From positions 1 to 64,000 of the forward strand of contig JAFGSB010000018.1 in NCBI GenBank assembly GCA_016934825.1: 64,000 nt of DNA, written 5' to 3'. Source of the DNA: Candidatus Zhuqueibacterota bacterium (lineage in GTDB: Bacteria > Zhuqueibacterota > Zhuqueibacteria > Residuimicrobiales > Krinioviventaceae). Made by a program: the position numbers and the translations under genes. The notes beneath the pieces were generated by a model. That model saw only the letters and a list, made by a program, of their open reading frames with translations. It had not been told where the DNA came from and searched no databases. This document shows positions 45,910-55,464 of this stretch, in pieces; the first letter of the stretch is position 1, and every line of letters begins with the position of its first letter.

Positions 45910-46086
45910 TTATTCTTTAATTTCCTTGAAATCAATATCCTCCACTTCCTGATCTTTTAAATCAAGCGGCTCATTTTGAGATTGTCCTTTGACTTCAATA
46001 TTGGATTTACCGGAACTAAATAATTTAACAAAAATTTTTAATACCCAGTAAACGAGTATCCCCACAACAATATATTGTAAAATCAT
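45910..46086 (-). CDS. Small DUF4834-like membrane protein
   Basis: 58 residues, ATG 46086 with AAAGGA close upstream and TAA at 45910-45912. One N-terminal membrane helix (ILQYIVVGILVYWVLKIFV) is followed by a polar linker and an acidic C-terminus (DQEVEDIDFKEIKE), the layout of DUF4834 proteins of Bacteroidota and relatives. It lies between the deoxynucleoside kinase and the msbA-like gene, 12 bases before the latter. Function unknown; an accessory role to the exporter is inference. Confidence 0.8.
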   Translation of the reverse strand: MILQYIVVGILVYWVLKIFVKLFSSGKSNIEVKGQSQNEPLDLKDQEVEDIDFKEIKE

Positions 46087-46115
46087 TTTTATCCTTTTTA
46101 CTCCAAAAACCTGAA

Positions 46116-46134
46116 AAGAGGGTTTTGCCCTCTT
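46116..46134 (-). terminator. Hairpin terminator after the folB-folK-kinase genes
   Basis: AAGAGGG-ttttg-CCCTCTT, perfect 7-base arms. On the minus strand it is followed by TTCAGGTTTTT. It lies 29 bases beyond the kinase stop. Confidence 0.65.
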
Positions 46135-46163
46135 GTTTTACAAATAAAATATATTTCCAACTC

Positions 46164-46820
46164 TTACTTTTTTAATTTATTATCCAGATGAGCCGGGGAA
46201 TAATACTCTATACCGTAATGGGGACGCATGATTTGCTGTGCCAAATCTTCAAATTCGGATTTATTATTTACAAAGTCTATCTGAGTACTGTTTATAACCA
46301 GTAAGGACGTATCATTATAATGAAAAAAGAATTTATTATACGCTTCATTCAAAGATTGTATATATTCGAGAGAAATATCCTTTTCATAAGAGCGACCGCG
46401 CTGCCAGATATTGTACTTTAATCTTTCAGGTGAAGACTGCAAATAAACAACAAGGTCCGGCTTGGGAATATTTTGTTCCAACAAACTGGCAACTTTATCA
46501 TAGAGGAACAACTCTCGATCCTCCAGATTCAGATGAGCAAAAATTCGGTCTTTTGCAAACAGATAATCCGAGATCATTAAATCATGGAAAAGATCCGGCT
46601 GAACGCTTTCCTGTTGCTGTCGATACCGGCTCAGAAGAAAAAACAATTGTGCTTGAAACGCAAAACGCTGCGGGTCCTTGTAGAAATCCTTAAGAAACGG
46701 ATTTTCCTCGGGCTGCTCATAAATGACCTGCGCATCCAAATGTTCACCTAATTTTCTGGCAAGACTTGTTTTCCCGGCGCCAATCACGCCTTCTATGCAT
46801 ATATATTTTGGTATGGACAC
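46164..46820 (-). CDS. Deoxynucleoside kinase
   Basis: Phosphorylates deoxynucleosides for salvage. 218 residues, with P-loop EGVIGAGKTSLA, the substrate-site YEQPEENPFLKDFY, DRE-type loop (DYLFAKDRIFA) and LID arginines in WQRGRSYEKD. The GTG at 46820 is preferred because GAGG lies 7 bases upstream; a TTG at 46826 overlapping the folK stop would be too close to it. The folK-dNK order is common in Bacteroidota-like genomes. Confidence 0.92.
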   Translation of the reverse strand: MSIPKYICIEGVIGAGKTSLARKLGEHLDAQVIYEQPEENPFLKDFYKDPQRFAFQAQLFFLLSRYRQQQESVQPDLFHDLMISDYLFAKDRIFAHLNLEDRELFLYDKVASLLEQNIPKPDLVVYLQSSPERLKYNIWQRGRSYEKDISLEYIQSLNEAYNKFFFHYNDTSLLVINSTQIDFVNNKSEFEDLAQQIMRPHYGIEYYSPAHLDNKLKK

Positions 46821-46822
46821 GT

Positions 46823-47344
46823 TCAAACCTCATTGAGCTTGTTTAATACTGCATCGGAGGTCATATATAATTCTACATTACTTTTATCCGGCGTTTTTTT
46901 TAACAATTGCCTGACGGTCTGTCCCGCGCCGTTTACAACCACATCTGATGCAATTTCATACAAAGGTTCCAGGACAAAACGACGAAAAGCCAGTTCTTTA
47001 TGCGGCAATACCAAATTTTTACCGTTCATCTCAACCGATTCGACAAACAAAATATCCAGATCAATGATACGCGGACCCCATTTTATTCCCCGGGTCCTGC
47101 CCATCCTTTTTTCAATTTTTTGCAGCTCGTCCAGTAACTTTTCAGGGCTAATGGAAATCGTTATTTCAATTACCGCATTCAGAAAATTTTCCTGCCGAAC
47201 ATGTCCTACCGATTCTGTATTATACAGGCCGGATACCCGCCCGAAATTTACTCCCGGTATTTTTTTCATCTCCGTTATCGACAGTAAAATATGTGCGCAT
47301 CGGTCGCCAATATTTGAACCCAAACCTATAAATGCGCGACGCAT
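46823..47344 (-). CDS. folK: 2-amino-4-hydroxy-6-hydroxymethyldihydropteridine pyrophosphokinase
   Basis: HPPK of the folate pathway, transferring pyrophosphate from ATP to 6-hydroxymethyl-dihydropterin. 173 residues, with FIGLGSNIGDR, YNTESVG, FLNAVIEI and the signature RTRGIKWGPRIIDLDILF followed by LPHKEL. It follows folB by 7 bases. Confidence 0.96.
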   Translation of the reverse strand: MRRAFIGLGSNIGDRCAHILLSITEMKKIPGVNFGRVSGLYNTESVGHVRQENFLNAVIEITISISPEKLLDELQKIEKRMGRTRGIKWGPRIIDLDILFVESVEMNGKNLVLPHKELAFRRFVLEPLYEIASDVVVNGAGQTVRQLLKKTPDKSNVELYMTSDAVLNKLNEV

Positions 47345-47351
47345 AAATTTT

Positions 47352-47717
47352 TCAGGACCTCCGGCGGGTAATCTCGACTTCCGTTCCGTTTGCCAGGCCG
47401 CCTAACGGCGCGAACGGTTTTCTCACGCGTATCGTTATCTCATTGACGTCGAATTTGTCAAATATCTCATCGGCGATACGTTGACTGATCGTTTCGATCA
47501 AATAAAAACGTTTGTTGATAATAATATCATGTACGACTTTGTATATCTGCCGGACATCGATCGTGTCTTTTAACCTGTCGCTTTGGGCGGCCTTTGCGCC
47601 GTCATGCAGCATCTCAACATCGACTTCGAACCGCTGTCCGTTTATCTGTTCACTGTCATCCAGGCCGTGATAAGCATGAAACGTCATGCCTAACACTTTC
47701 AATTTGTCGCTTTTCAT
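47352..47717 (-). CDS. folB: Dihydroneopterin aldolase
   Basis: Cleaves dihydroneopterin to 6-hydroxymethyl-dihydropterin, the substrate of FolK encoded next. 121 residues from ATG 47717, which has GAGG five bases upstream; a longer frame upstream adds an unrelated hydrophobic stretch. Features: FHAYHGLDDSEQINGQRFEVDVEM, catalytic Lys/Glu region with LIETISQRIAD and VRKPFAPLGG. Confidence 0.94.
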   Translation of the reverse strand: MKSDKLKVLGMTFHAYHGLDDSEQINGQRFEVDVEMLHDGAKAAQSDRLKDTIDVRQIYKVVHDIIINKRFYLIETISQRIADEIFDKFDVNEITIRVRKPFAPLGGLANGTEVEITRRRS

Positions 47718-48102
47718 TTCCTCTTTTGCGTAAAGCCTCAAAAATATAATAAAAATAAATATATTAAAATAACGTGCTATTGTCAAGTTAAATTCCCCTT
47801 TTCAAAGACGTTAGCTCGACTCGAAATAAATGTAACTATGCAAACTGGAAAATTTTGTCGGTAACTGATGAACAAATCGCGCCGGATATTCATCCGCTGC
47901 GGGATAGGTTAGCTGAATTGTACCTCTGTTTTTCGTGACCTCAGTGGTTAAATAAAAATCTTACGGGATAAAAAGGAATGATAATATTCATATTCTATGC
48001 TACACTATACTACAACGGATGAATGCCAAAAATCGCATATGAGCTGAACATAGATAAGGGCGCACCCCGCTTAAATCAAAAAGATAAAAATATATTTTTG
48101 TA
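47718..48102. other. 385-base gap upstream of folB
   Basis: I see no gene, repeat or clear hairpin. It should carry the folB promoter; no confident -35/-10 pair is visible. Confidence 0.4.
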
Positions 48103-49734
48103 TCAATATTTCTTACTATCAATCAACTTCAATGCGGTTTCCATAAAAACATCTTTTCCGTCAAGAAAATCCTGATAGGTTACTTTCACCGGATAATCCG
48201 GAATAACAGGCTTTGTTTTATCCATTCCTTCCACAGCCGCAGCAAACGTACCGCGTCCGAAATACAGCATTATCCTTGTATTTCTTAGATGAATTTCTGT
48301 ATTTTTCCCCGCATTGCATTTGTATGTTGAACCGCTTTCCGTTCCAACAAAATCTCCAATGTTGTGGTATTTCAACAAGGCACAAAAATGTCCGTTGGTG
48401 GAAAAACATCGCCCGTCAATCAGCGTTAAAAGATAGCCGGTAAAGTGTTTCTCGGCCATTGGGATTGGATCGGCAAACCCGGAATACTTGCCATAAGGTT
48501 CGGCAAAATAAGGAAAAGGCTCCGGTTCAAGACAGGAAAACAGCGGAACAGCACAGAATGGATCCCCGCCATCGTTTCCTCGAAGATCAAGGATCAGATT
48601 TTTTATCTCCTTATCATGTATGACTTGAAAACAACTATCAATATAGTTTTTGAAATATGGTACACGGTCATAATATATAAATGTTTTTATGGTCATTATT
48701 GCCGTACTTTTTTCTTCGATTAGTTCAAGAGTCAGTTCCGGGTGATTAAAATTCGCAAAAACAACCGCCCTGACAGATTGCAGGTTTGCCGGCAAGAGTT
48801 CCGCCGTTTTTTTGGTTTTTCGATCCGGCAAGGTAAAAGTCACCTTATATTTATCAGAAAATCCAAATCGTCTTGCCAGGATCATTGAGAATCGTCTTTC
48901 AATTTGAGAAATAATAAAATTTTTATTAAAAGCGTCGGCAGAGTAATTTGCTTTCATTTCCTCGATAATGTCGTTAATAGGCCGATCATTAATTTTTAAA
49001 ATGATACTCCCAAAAGGGATCTGAACTGAATTGTTATAGCTTCCCGAAACGACTACCTTATCTTCAATCAATCTAATCTGAAGCGGAAACAACTTGTCAG
49101 GTCCCAGATCCCAGTAACCGCCCGGCATCCAAACTGCAGTATGGCCGCACCCTATTTTTGCTGTAAGAGGTGTAAGAATTTTGTAAAATTCGTTCAGCTT
49201 CATAGGTTTGTCTATTAAACCGCATTGCCGGGCAAACAGGCGGTCAAATGTTTCTTTGTCGGTATATTCATACAAACAGCAATGATTATCTTCGAGTGTC
49301 TTTCTCATTTGTTTGAAATCTTCCTGCATCTCCTCAACTGTGAATATATCATATTTGACTTTTTGGAAATCTTTTTCACCGGTATATTCCCAGCCATCCC
49401 CGGCAAGTGTGAATTTGTTGATATTTCCTTCTTCATTTCTGATAAACCTGATCTGGAAATATTCAACGCCGTTATAACCGGTGAATTGAAGCTCTCCCAG
49501 GTTCACGGGTGTGACAGTAATTGGATCGAATCCCTTTTGCTGCCCCATTAAAATACCGTTCTCGAGATAAATCCTGATCGGGCTGTATTTCTCTGAGATA
49601 TAAAACTCGTATTCACCGTACAATTCGGAATAGATTTTCAGCGTGTCAGGAGGATTTTGCCCATCGGCAATAGTTGAGCTATTCAATCCACAAGGCATTA
49701 CGATTAAAAACATTAATACCAATTTATTAAACAT
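48103..49734 (-). CDS. Exported S41-like (C-terminal processing) peptidase
   Basis: 543 residues with a signal peptide and AGGGG before the ATG. An N-terminal ~130-residue beta domain is followed by a helical bundle (EEMQEDFKQMRKTLEDNHCCLYEYTDKE), a short PDZ-like segment (GSIILKINDRPINDIIEEMK) and the S41 core NLILDLRGNDGGD with the likely nucleophile Ser in DGRCFSTNGHF. This resembles tricorn/CtpA-like hydrolases of Bacteroidota. Substrate unknown. It is a single gene with no operon partner. Confidence 0.85.
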   Translation of the reverse strand: MFNKLVLMFLIVMPCGLNSSTIADGQNPPDTLKIYSELYGEYEFYISEKYSPIRIYLENGILMGQQKGFDPITVTPVNLGELQFTGYNGVEYFQIRFIRNEEGNINKFTLAGDGWEYTGEKDFQKVKYDIFTVEEMQEDFKQMRKTLEDNHCCLYEYTDKETFDRLFARQCGLIDKPMKLNEFYKILTPLTAKIGCGHTAVWMPGGYWDLGPDKLFPLQIRLIEDKVVVSGSYNNSVQIPFGSIILKINDRPINDIIEEMKANYSADAFNKNFIISQIERRFSMILARRFGFSDKYKVTFTLPDRKTKKTAELLPANLQSVRAVVFANFNHPELTLELIEEKSTAIMTIKTFIYYDRVPYFKNYIDSCFQVIHDKEIKNLILDLRGNDGGDPFCAVPLFSCLEPEPFPYFAEPYGKYSGFADPIPMAEKHFTGYLLTLIDGRCFSTNGHFCALLKYHNIGDFVGTESGSTYKCNAGKNTEIHLRNTRIMLYFGRGTFAAAVEGMDKTKPVIPDYPVKVTYQDFLDGKDVFMETALKLIDSKKY

Positions 49735-49903
49735 TTTAATTCCCCTTTCATCATACTAAATTTTTATTAAAAGAAGTAGAACGGTTGAGTTCATCTTTTT
49801 TATAGTTACAACGATTGCGGAAAATGTCAGGTGGAAAGTTTTTTCTGTGGTATCACTTGACCGGCCTTCCATAAGACAATTATCAATTGGTTTTATGATT
49901 AGA

Positions 49904-50623
49904 TTAATCTTTTTTAAAACTTTTCCTCTTGCTTTTAAGTCTTTTCCAGAAATGTTTGTAAAGAAAACTGTTTTCATCCAATTCGTTTAGTTGTTTATAC
50001 ATTGGTTTGTTTACAGTAAAAGCAAGAATATCGGGGGGTAAATATTCTCTCATCGCAATATCGGTTGCGCCAATCACAGCCTTTGGAGTTTCCGTAAAGT
50101 CACCTAATAACGCCGCTATTTGTCCGCAGCCGGAACCAAACGCGGTTATTACCGGATTATTTTTTACTGACGCATTGTTATACTCGGCGCCGAGAAGCAA
50201 AAGACTTAATTGATCGGGATTAACATAAAATGTAACTGTCTTCAGGTGCGCATATTGATCGTCTTTTAAAGGACCGATCACAACATATCCGTTTTCTATT
50301 TTATATGGTTTTTGATTCTCAAGCCATCGATACATCAGTTCATCAGAAGATTTAAATCCTTCACGTTTATTCAGGGTTCCGGCAAAATTTTCACGGCTCG
50401 TAAATTCGACGCCGCCAATCCAGTAGCCTCCTCCCCTGCAACTGCAAAAACCTTCGGATAAACATATACTTTCACCCTTTACCCAGTTCATGTAACAGGA
50501 AAAAATACACCGTTTTGGTTTAACAAAAGGTTCAAAAGGTTTTGGATCGGACACATCGTAGAATCCGATTAATGGGGTTTTTATAGCTGCTATTTCAATC
50601 AGTTTTGCGGGATCTGGTATCAT
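49904..50623 (-). CDS. DUF169 family protein
   Basis: About 239 residues from ATG 50623 (an upstream TTG would add seven). Matches DUF169 in style: IEIAAIKTPLIGFYD, several conserved Cys (RCIFSCYMNWVKGESICLSEGFCSCRGGGYWIGG), and a central FGSGCGQIAAL. The Cys-rich N-terminal part suggests metal or cluster binding, but function is unknown for the family. Monocistronic. Confidence 0.8.
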   Translation of the reverse strand: MIPDPAKLIEIAAIKTPLIGFYDVSDPKPFEPFVKPKRCIFSCYMNWVKGESICLSEGFCSCRGGGYWIGGVEFTSRENFAGTLNKREGFKSSDELMYRWLENQKPYKIENGYVVIGPLKDDQYAHLKTVTFYVNPDQLSLLLLGAEYNNASVKNNPVITAFGSGCGQIAALLGDFTETPKAVIGATDIAMREYLPPDILAFTVNKPMYKQLNELDENSFLYKHFWKRLKSKRKSFKKD

Positions 50624-50835
50624 ATTAACTTTTACGTAGAGCAAAATGGACTACATAACAAATTAATCTGTTGTTTTGATGTGAATTCTAAAATACATAT
50701 CTTTTGTTTGTTTTACAAGAAAATTTACAGGTTTGCAGTAGCGGGAACCACACGATCGTCCGGGGTTTTTTATCCCCGAACGGAAAATGCACAGGGATTT
50801 CGGGGCGAGCAGAAGCTCATTCCAGCAATCCCACT

Positions 50836-50933
50836 CTCATTTCGAGTCGCACAGCGACGAAAAATCTTTGACCTGACAAAACTAACGGCTCACATAAAAC
50901 AAATAAAGATTTCTCCCTGCGGTCGAAATGACA
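50836..50933. repeat. REP-like palindromic intergenic element
   Basis: TTTCGA (50841-50846) pairs with TCGAAA (50923-50928), AAATCTTT (50863-50870) with AAAGATTT (50905-50912), and an inner hairpin GTCGC-aca-GCGAC sits at 50847-50859. TCATTTCGAG...GAAATGACA ends are typical of REP elements mobilised by RAYT transposases in many bacteria. No RAYT gene is in the window. The rest of the gap 50624-51018 shows a GGGG-tttttta-tCCCC-type stem near 50760 and a terminator. Confidence 0.7.
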
Positions 50934-50980
50934 GATTGAGTGTTTTTTCCAGTACCTGCGTGAAACTTTTCCCGGTCGCT

Positions 50981-51013
50981 AAAAAAAAGGGCGGCCCAAT
51001 CCGGACAGCCCTT
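50981..51013 (-). terminator. Rho-independent terminator of the M48 protease gene
   Basis: On the minus strand AAGGGC (51008-51013) and GCCCTT (50987-50992) enclose a GC-rich loop and are followed by T8. It begins 6 bases beyond the protease stop. Confidence 0.8.
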
Positions 51014-51018
51014 ACATT

Positions 51019-52473
51019 CTATTTCACCACAACCTTAATTTTTGTATTAACAGCGATATTGTCATCCAGCTTTTTGCCGTTCAGGATGGCCATCTCCTCC
51101 AGCTTGTCCGACGGCACGCCGTATGCCGTTAAAACCGAGCGCAGGGTCCCGGCTTTGGTCACATTTTTGACGCTGAGCTGCGCCGGTTTGACATTGATTT
51201 TGTTCGGGTCCGTCAGTTTATTAAAATGACTCATGGTATTGACAAACGACTGCTGATAGTTTGAAAACCCGGTCGAATCGGCAAAACCGTGAAAGGCAAA
51301 TACTTTACCTTCTTTTTCAATAAAATACGACACGACCCGGAGCCGCTGCTGCTCGGACTGCACTACGCTGTACACGCGCTGCGCTTTCATACCGTTCACC
51401 GTGACCGCGTCCGACGAACTGACCCGCGCGCCGGCGTTGGTGGTAAAATTGACCGATGCCTGCTGCGGTGTGGACGCGTTATCCAGAGCGAATAAAATAG
51501 CGGCATCCTGTTTTTGCGATACGACCTGAACCTGGGCGGGTGTATTGTTGACCTGCCACTCTGACGGAACGGGAAAGGTAAATTTCATCTCCGGGTGATA
51601 AAAGGCGTTGCCTTCTACATAACCCTGCCGCGGGTCTTCGCCAAATGTGATACCATCAACTTCAGTCAGATACTCGTTCCGCTTCAGGACAAAATTTTCC
51701 CCGGTAACCTGTTTTTGCCATTCATCTGTTTTTCGGTTGACCGCCCCGATACGGTCAACCGGATTGGGGTGCGTGGAAAACCACTCCGGCAGTCCGCTCG
51801 CACCGGAGCTGGGATGCATGCGCTCCAGTGTCTCAAAAAACGTGGCCATTGCGTGCGAATCATACCCGGTTTTGGTGGAATATTCAACGCCGAGGTCATC
51901 GGCCTGCCGTTCGTTGTCACGGCTGAATCGTAAGAACAGCATACTGACTCCAAACTGGGCCAGCCCGGCGTATTCGCGGAACCGCTCCGAAAAAATCATA
52001 CCCACACCCAGGCCAAGCTGCGCTAACTGGGCGCGACTGTATTGCACGGCAGAGTGCCTGGCGTTGACGTGCCCCAGTTCATGGCCCATCACCCCGGCCA
52101 GTTCCGCTTCGTTATTCAGGTAGCCCAAAATTCCGCGGGTAAAATAAACGTACCCGCCCGGCACGGCAAATGCGTTGACGACCGGCGTATCCAGCACTTT
52201 GAAGGTATATTTCAGGTTCGACCGGTGCGTGATCTTGCTCATATTTTGACCAAGGCGGTCAATATAGGCGGTCAATTCGGGATCATCATAAATACCATAA
52301 GTCTGGATAACTTGCTGGTCCGTTTGCTGACCTAAAGCGATTTCATCGCTCTCAGTGAGAAGCATAAATTCTTTTTTGCCGGTTACAGGATTAACGGCGC
52401 AGGATATGATCCAGACAGCCACACTCAGCAAAACAATTGCCGAAAATATGAAAATTAACTTTTTGGTTTTCAT
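51019..52473 (-). CDS. M48 family metalloprotease, lipoprotein
   Basis: 484 residues from ATG 52473 (AGGAG upstream; the longer upstream frame overlaps the neighbouring gene). Lipoprotein signal with lipobox ending IISC, then NPVTGKKEFMLLTE as in BepA/LoiP-type periplasmic proteases. Zinc site HExxH in MGHELGHVNARH, third ligand Glu in NERQADDLGVEY. The C-terminal ~60 residues resemble a LysM-like or Peptidase_M48-associated domain (LRSVLTAYGVPSDKLEEMAILNG). Probably outer-membrane protein quality control. It follows the 5'-nucleotidase by 28 bases. Confidence 0.9.
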   Translation of the reverse strand: MKTKKLIFIFSAIVLLSVAVWIISCAVNPVTGKKEFMLLTESDEIALGQQTDQQVIQTYGIYDDPELTAYIDRLGQNMSKITHRSNLKYTFKVLDTPVVNAFAVPGGYVYFTRGILGYLNNEAELAGVMGHELGHVNARHSAVQYSRAQLAQLGLGVGMIFSERFREYAGLAQFGVSMLFLRFSRDNERQADDLGVEYSTKTGYDSHAMATFFETLERMHPSSGASGLPEWFSTHPNPVDRIGAVNRKTDEWQKQVTGENFVLKRNEYLTEVDGITFGEDPRQGYVEGNAFYHPEMKFTFPVPSEWQVNNTPAQVQVVSQKQDAAILFALDNASTPQQASVNFTTNAGARVSSSDAVTVNGMKAQRVYSVVQSEQQRLRVVSYFIEKEGKVFAFHGFADSTGFSNYQQSFVNTMSHFNKLTDPNKINVKPAQLSVKNVTKAGTLRSVLTAYGVPSDKLEEMAILNGKKLDDNIAVNTKIKVVVK

Positions 52474-52501
52474 GTGTTTCTCCTGTATTTTATGAATAAA
52501 A

Positions 52502-54022
52502 TTATTTGACCTCTTTAATTCTGCCGTCAATTTTTGTATTGATAACGGGATTTTTAAATATATAATTTTCCAGCATATCGGACAGTAATATACCTGTTGA
52601 TTCCGTGCCGCCGGGATCAAAGCCAAAGTATTTTTGAGCTTGACCCTGTAAAATAAAATCCACCGTTGCGCCGGTAAAAACTTTTTGCGTATCGATATTT
52701 TTGCCGTTAATGAGGGCCGTTATTAATTCGATCTCATTTCCCGGGTAAAAACGGTAGGTATAGTGCAATCCGGAAACCTGCAAAAGTCCGTGTTCTCCGC
52801 TTCGGACCCCTTTAATATTTTCTTTAATTAAAGTTAAAAGTTGTTCTCCCGTACATTGAAACAATTCCACATAATTCGAAAACGGCAGAATTTCCTGTAT
52901 GTCCAGTCGGGTTATCGGACCGGAAGGATGTTGTGGTTTGCGTATACTGCCGCTATTGATCAAAGCGAAATCCGAGTTTGTTTCCGAACGCATGGCATCC
53001 GCTATGAAATTCCCGATATTGGATTCTCCATGCCGGTTACTTTCCCAGTCCGATTTTAATATCCCGACCTGCTGATTGTATTCCGCATCTATTTCCTTTT
53101 TATATTTTTCGACCAGGCTGACCATATCCGGATTCGGATCTTTCACACTGTCCACCCAGGTGTCGATCAGGTTATAGTCATAATCCGACACACAGTCTCC
53201 GGCGACATGAACGACCATCCGTCCCAGGTTTGTTGTTTTTGACCCGGCCTGGCAGATCAACACGTCATTAACTTTTTGCGGCTGTTGCAGCCGTGTGTGG
53301 CTGTGCCCGCCGATAATAATGTCCGCGTTTTGTATCTTTTGGGCCAGCGCCACGTCGCCTTCAATCCCCAGGTGGGACAGTATCACGATCAGGTCGGTTT
53401 TACCGTCAATCTGATCGATAATTTGCTGCGACACTTTTACCGGATCATCAATACGGACGTCCGCTAAATTTTTATGGGCGGCAACATCGAAAATGTCCTT
53501 TAATATCAATCCGATAACCCCGATCCGCAGGTTATTGACACGATAAATTTCATAACCCTTTTTGGCTACGGGCCGATCCTTAATATATAAATTTGCCGAC
53601 AGGATATCAAAATCACACAAGTCCAGTAATTTGAAAAGATTACTCTGACCCTCATCAAAATCATGATTGCCGATTGTATAAGCGTCGTATCCGATGATAT
53701 TCATCATATTAACAAAACCACCGCCGTAGGCGCTGTCCACCATAACTCTGGAAATGGGCGTGCCGGTAAGCAGGTCGCCCGAATCCAAAAGCAGGGAATT
53801 GGGATATAAACCGCGCTGGGTGCTGATAAAATATTCAAGCGCAGTCATACCGCCGATGAGCGGCTTTGGCTGCCCGTCCACCCATGTTGCCGGCATGGGA
53901 AGATACTGACAGTGCATATCATTTGTAAACAATATTGTAACTTTACCGGCCTGTGGTCGGGAACATACCGAGAAAGATACCAATATCCCCATGAGCATCA
54001 TAATCATTGCGGTTCGTTTCAC
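52502..54022 (-). CDS. Exported 5'-nucleotidase/UshA-like metallophosphoesterase
   Basis: 506 residues, GTG start behind AGGAG. Lipoprotein-type signal (VSFSVC). Metallophosphoesterase domain with FTNDMHCQYLP, LLDSGDLLTGTP, YTIGNHDFDEG, ILSHLGIEGD and IIGGHSHTR; C-terminal substrate domain with SNIGNFIADAMR and LPFSNYVELFQ. Releases nucleosides from nucleotides at the cell surface, possibly feeding the deoxynucleoside kinase and purine pathways. Forms a two-gene unit with the M48 protease. Confidence 0.92.
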   Translation of the reverse strand: MKRTAMIMMLMGILVSFSVCSRPQAGKVTILFTNDMHCQYLPMPATWVDGQPKPLIGGMTALEYFISTQRGLYPNSLLLDSGDLLTGTPISRVMVDSAYGGGFVNMMNIIGYDAYTIGNHDFDEGQSNLFKLLDLCDFDILSANLYIKDRPVAKKGYEIYRVNNLRIGVIGLILKDIFDVAAHKNLADVRIDDPVKVSQQIIDQIDGKTDLIVILSHLGIEGDVALAQKIQNADIIIGGHSHTRLQQPQKVNDVLICQAGSKTTNLGRMVVHVAGDCVSDYDYNLIDTWVDSVKDPNPDMVSLVEKYKKEIDAEYNQQVGILKSDWESNRHGESNIGNFIADAMRSETNSDFALINSGSIRKPQHPSGPITRLDIQEILPFSNYVELFQCTGEQLLTLIKENIKGVRSGEHGLLQVSGLHYTYRFYPGNEIELITALINGKNIDTQKVFTGATVDFILQGQAQKYFGFDPGGTESTGILLSDMLENYIFKNPVINTKIDGRIKEVK

Positions 54023-54150
54023 GCTTTTCTCCTGCAGGTAAAATTGATAAAAATTAAACTAAAGATCTGTCAAATCAAAATTACAACAAAATAAAATTGT
54101 TAAAAATTTTCAATATTGTCATTTAATTTTATTCAAAGGGATTCAAAAAA

Positions 54151-55122
54151 TTATTTTTTCACCCCGACCACGATCATTTCATCCCCAATTCTCATAAAAG
54201 ACAGTGTTTTATAAATGATGTTATGGCCCAGCACCAATAATTTCCGGTACCACAAGGGTTTTGCCGTTATTTTATTGAACTCCTGCTGCCGGTCGCTGAC
54301 CGTCCAGGTATGAAGCGGTTTTTTTCTTCTCCTTAACCTCGGTAAAATAACATACAAAAACACATTTTTGATTTCAAGTGAGGATTTGATCCTGACGACC
54401 TCGATTCCATACTTTTCAAATAATAATTTTATGGTTTTATGAGAGAAATAATTAACATGATCGAGACCCATTTCCCACCATTTGTCCTTTAACGTTCTTG
54501 CGAAAAAGCTGTCGATTTGGGGAACCTGTATAAAGATATACCCGTTTGGCTTTAACATTACTGATACTTTGGCGATAATTTTATCGGCGTCATCGATATG
54601 TTCAAGCACATCCCAAAGCGTCATAATATCATATTTTTTATCTTCTTTTACATCCAGGAAATTTTTCCCCATCACATCAATATCCAAATTGTTTCTGATA
54701 TATTCCAGGTTGGCCCTGCTCATTTCAACACCGGTGACGTTATAGCCCAATTGTTTCCCGGTCAGCAGGAAATGCCCGAAACCGCAGCCGATATCGAACA
54801 GGTTCCCGGCTTTTTTATATTTTCGAATCAACCGGTATCGCAACAAATTCCTTTGTATCTTGAGCCAGACATCGGCCTTTGCCACTTCCTTCCCGGCTTC
54901 ATCGGATTTATAAGCGGTATAATCGATAGCTTTACGAAAATAGGGCGGGATAAAATGAAACGAGCAATTTTGGCATTCGACAACGATACAGTTTTCTTTA
55001 AAATACTTTTTATTGAAACGCGATTTATCCCTGTTTCCGCAAACGATACAACGAATCTCTGCAAAAATATCTTTAGTTTTATCTTGGATTACAATTTTTT
55101 CGGAACTGTCCTTTACGGTCAT
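54151..55122 (-). CDS. Class I SAM-dependent methyltransferase with N-terminal zinc ribbon
   Basis: 323 residues from ATG 55122, which has GGAG seven bases upstream; another ATG four codons earlier lacks one. Two CxxC pairs (CIVCGN, CQNCSF) form a small zinc ribbon, followed by a class I fold with motif I LFDIGCGFGHFL, acidic GVEMS and WDVLEHIDDAD. This layout is typical of methyltransferases in cell-surface glycan or polyketide clusters, but no such cluster is adjacent. Substrate unknown. Confidence 0.85.
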   Translation of the reverse strand: MTVKDSSEKIVIQDKTKDIFAEIRCIVCGNRDKSRFNKKYFKENCIVVECQNCSFHFIPPYFRKAIDYTAYKSDEAGKEVAKADVWLKIQRNLLRYRLIRKYKKAGNLFDIGCGFGHFLLTGKQLGYNVTGVEMSRANLEYIRNNLDIDVMGKNFLDVKEDKKYDIMTLWDVLEHIDDADKIIAKVSVMLKPNGYIFIQVPQIDSFFARTLKDKWWEMGLDHVNYFSHKTIKLLFEKYGIEVVRIKSSLEIKNVFLYVILPRLRRRKKPLHTWTVSDRQQEFNKITAKPLWYRKLLVLGHNIIYKTLSFMRIGDEMIVVGVKK

Positions 55123-55464
55123 TTTTTTCTCCATTCAAAAACAGTATCTCCCGGACCTTAAATGTAATATACTCATTTTTTAACGGAAAAAGTGGTTTTT
55201 CATTTTACACAAAACACAAACGCAAAATACATTTACCTTTTTCCATATCAAAATTAAATTTTTCGTGGGAATCAATTCAAAATCACCCTGTTTCAATATA
55301 AATTCCCTTGATTACTAACTCCGAAGGTGTTATTTTCTATTTTTATAAAGGTTTTACTTCTTTTTGAAAAACTCGAAAGAGACAGTTTTGTCTCCGGTTA
55401 GTCCTGAGCAAGAACAAGAAAAATATTTACCGGCCAAATTTATTATTTTCAAACAACAATAGAT
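55123..55464. other. Divergent intergenic region between methyltransferase and Nudix genes
   Basis: No gene visible. It must hold promoters in both directions. A small perfect inverted repeat GAGACA-gttt-TGTCTC lies at 55379-55394, about 70 bases before the Nudix start, and could be an operator or a leader hairpin. Confidence 0.4.

Noticed and set aside
46833-47405. 190-codon plus-strand frame across folK
   Set aside because: Shadow of folK and the end of folB; no homology-like features.
54598-55161. 187-codon plus-strand frame opposite the methyltransferase
   Set aside because: Shadow frame; the minus strand carries clear SAM-binding motifs.
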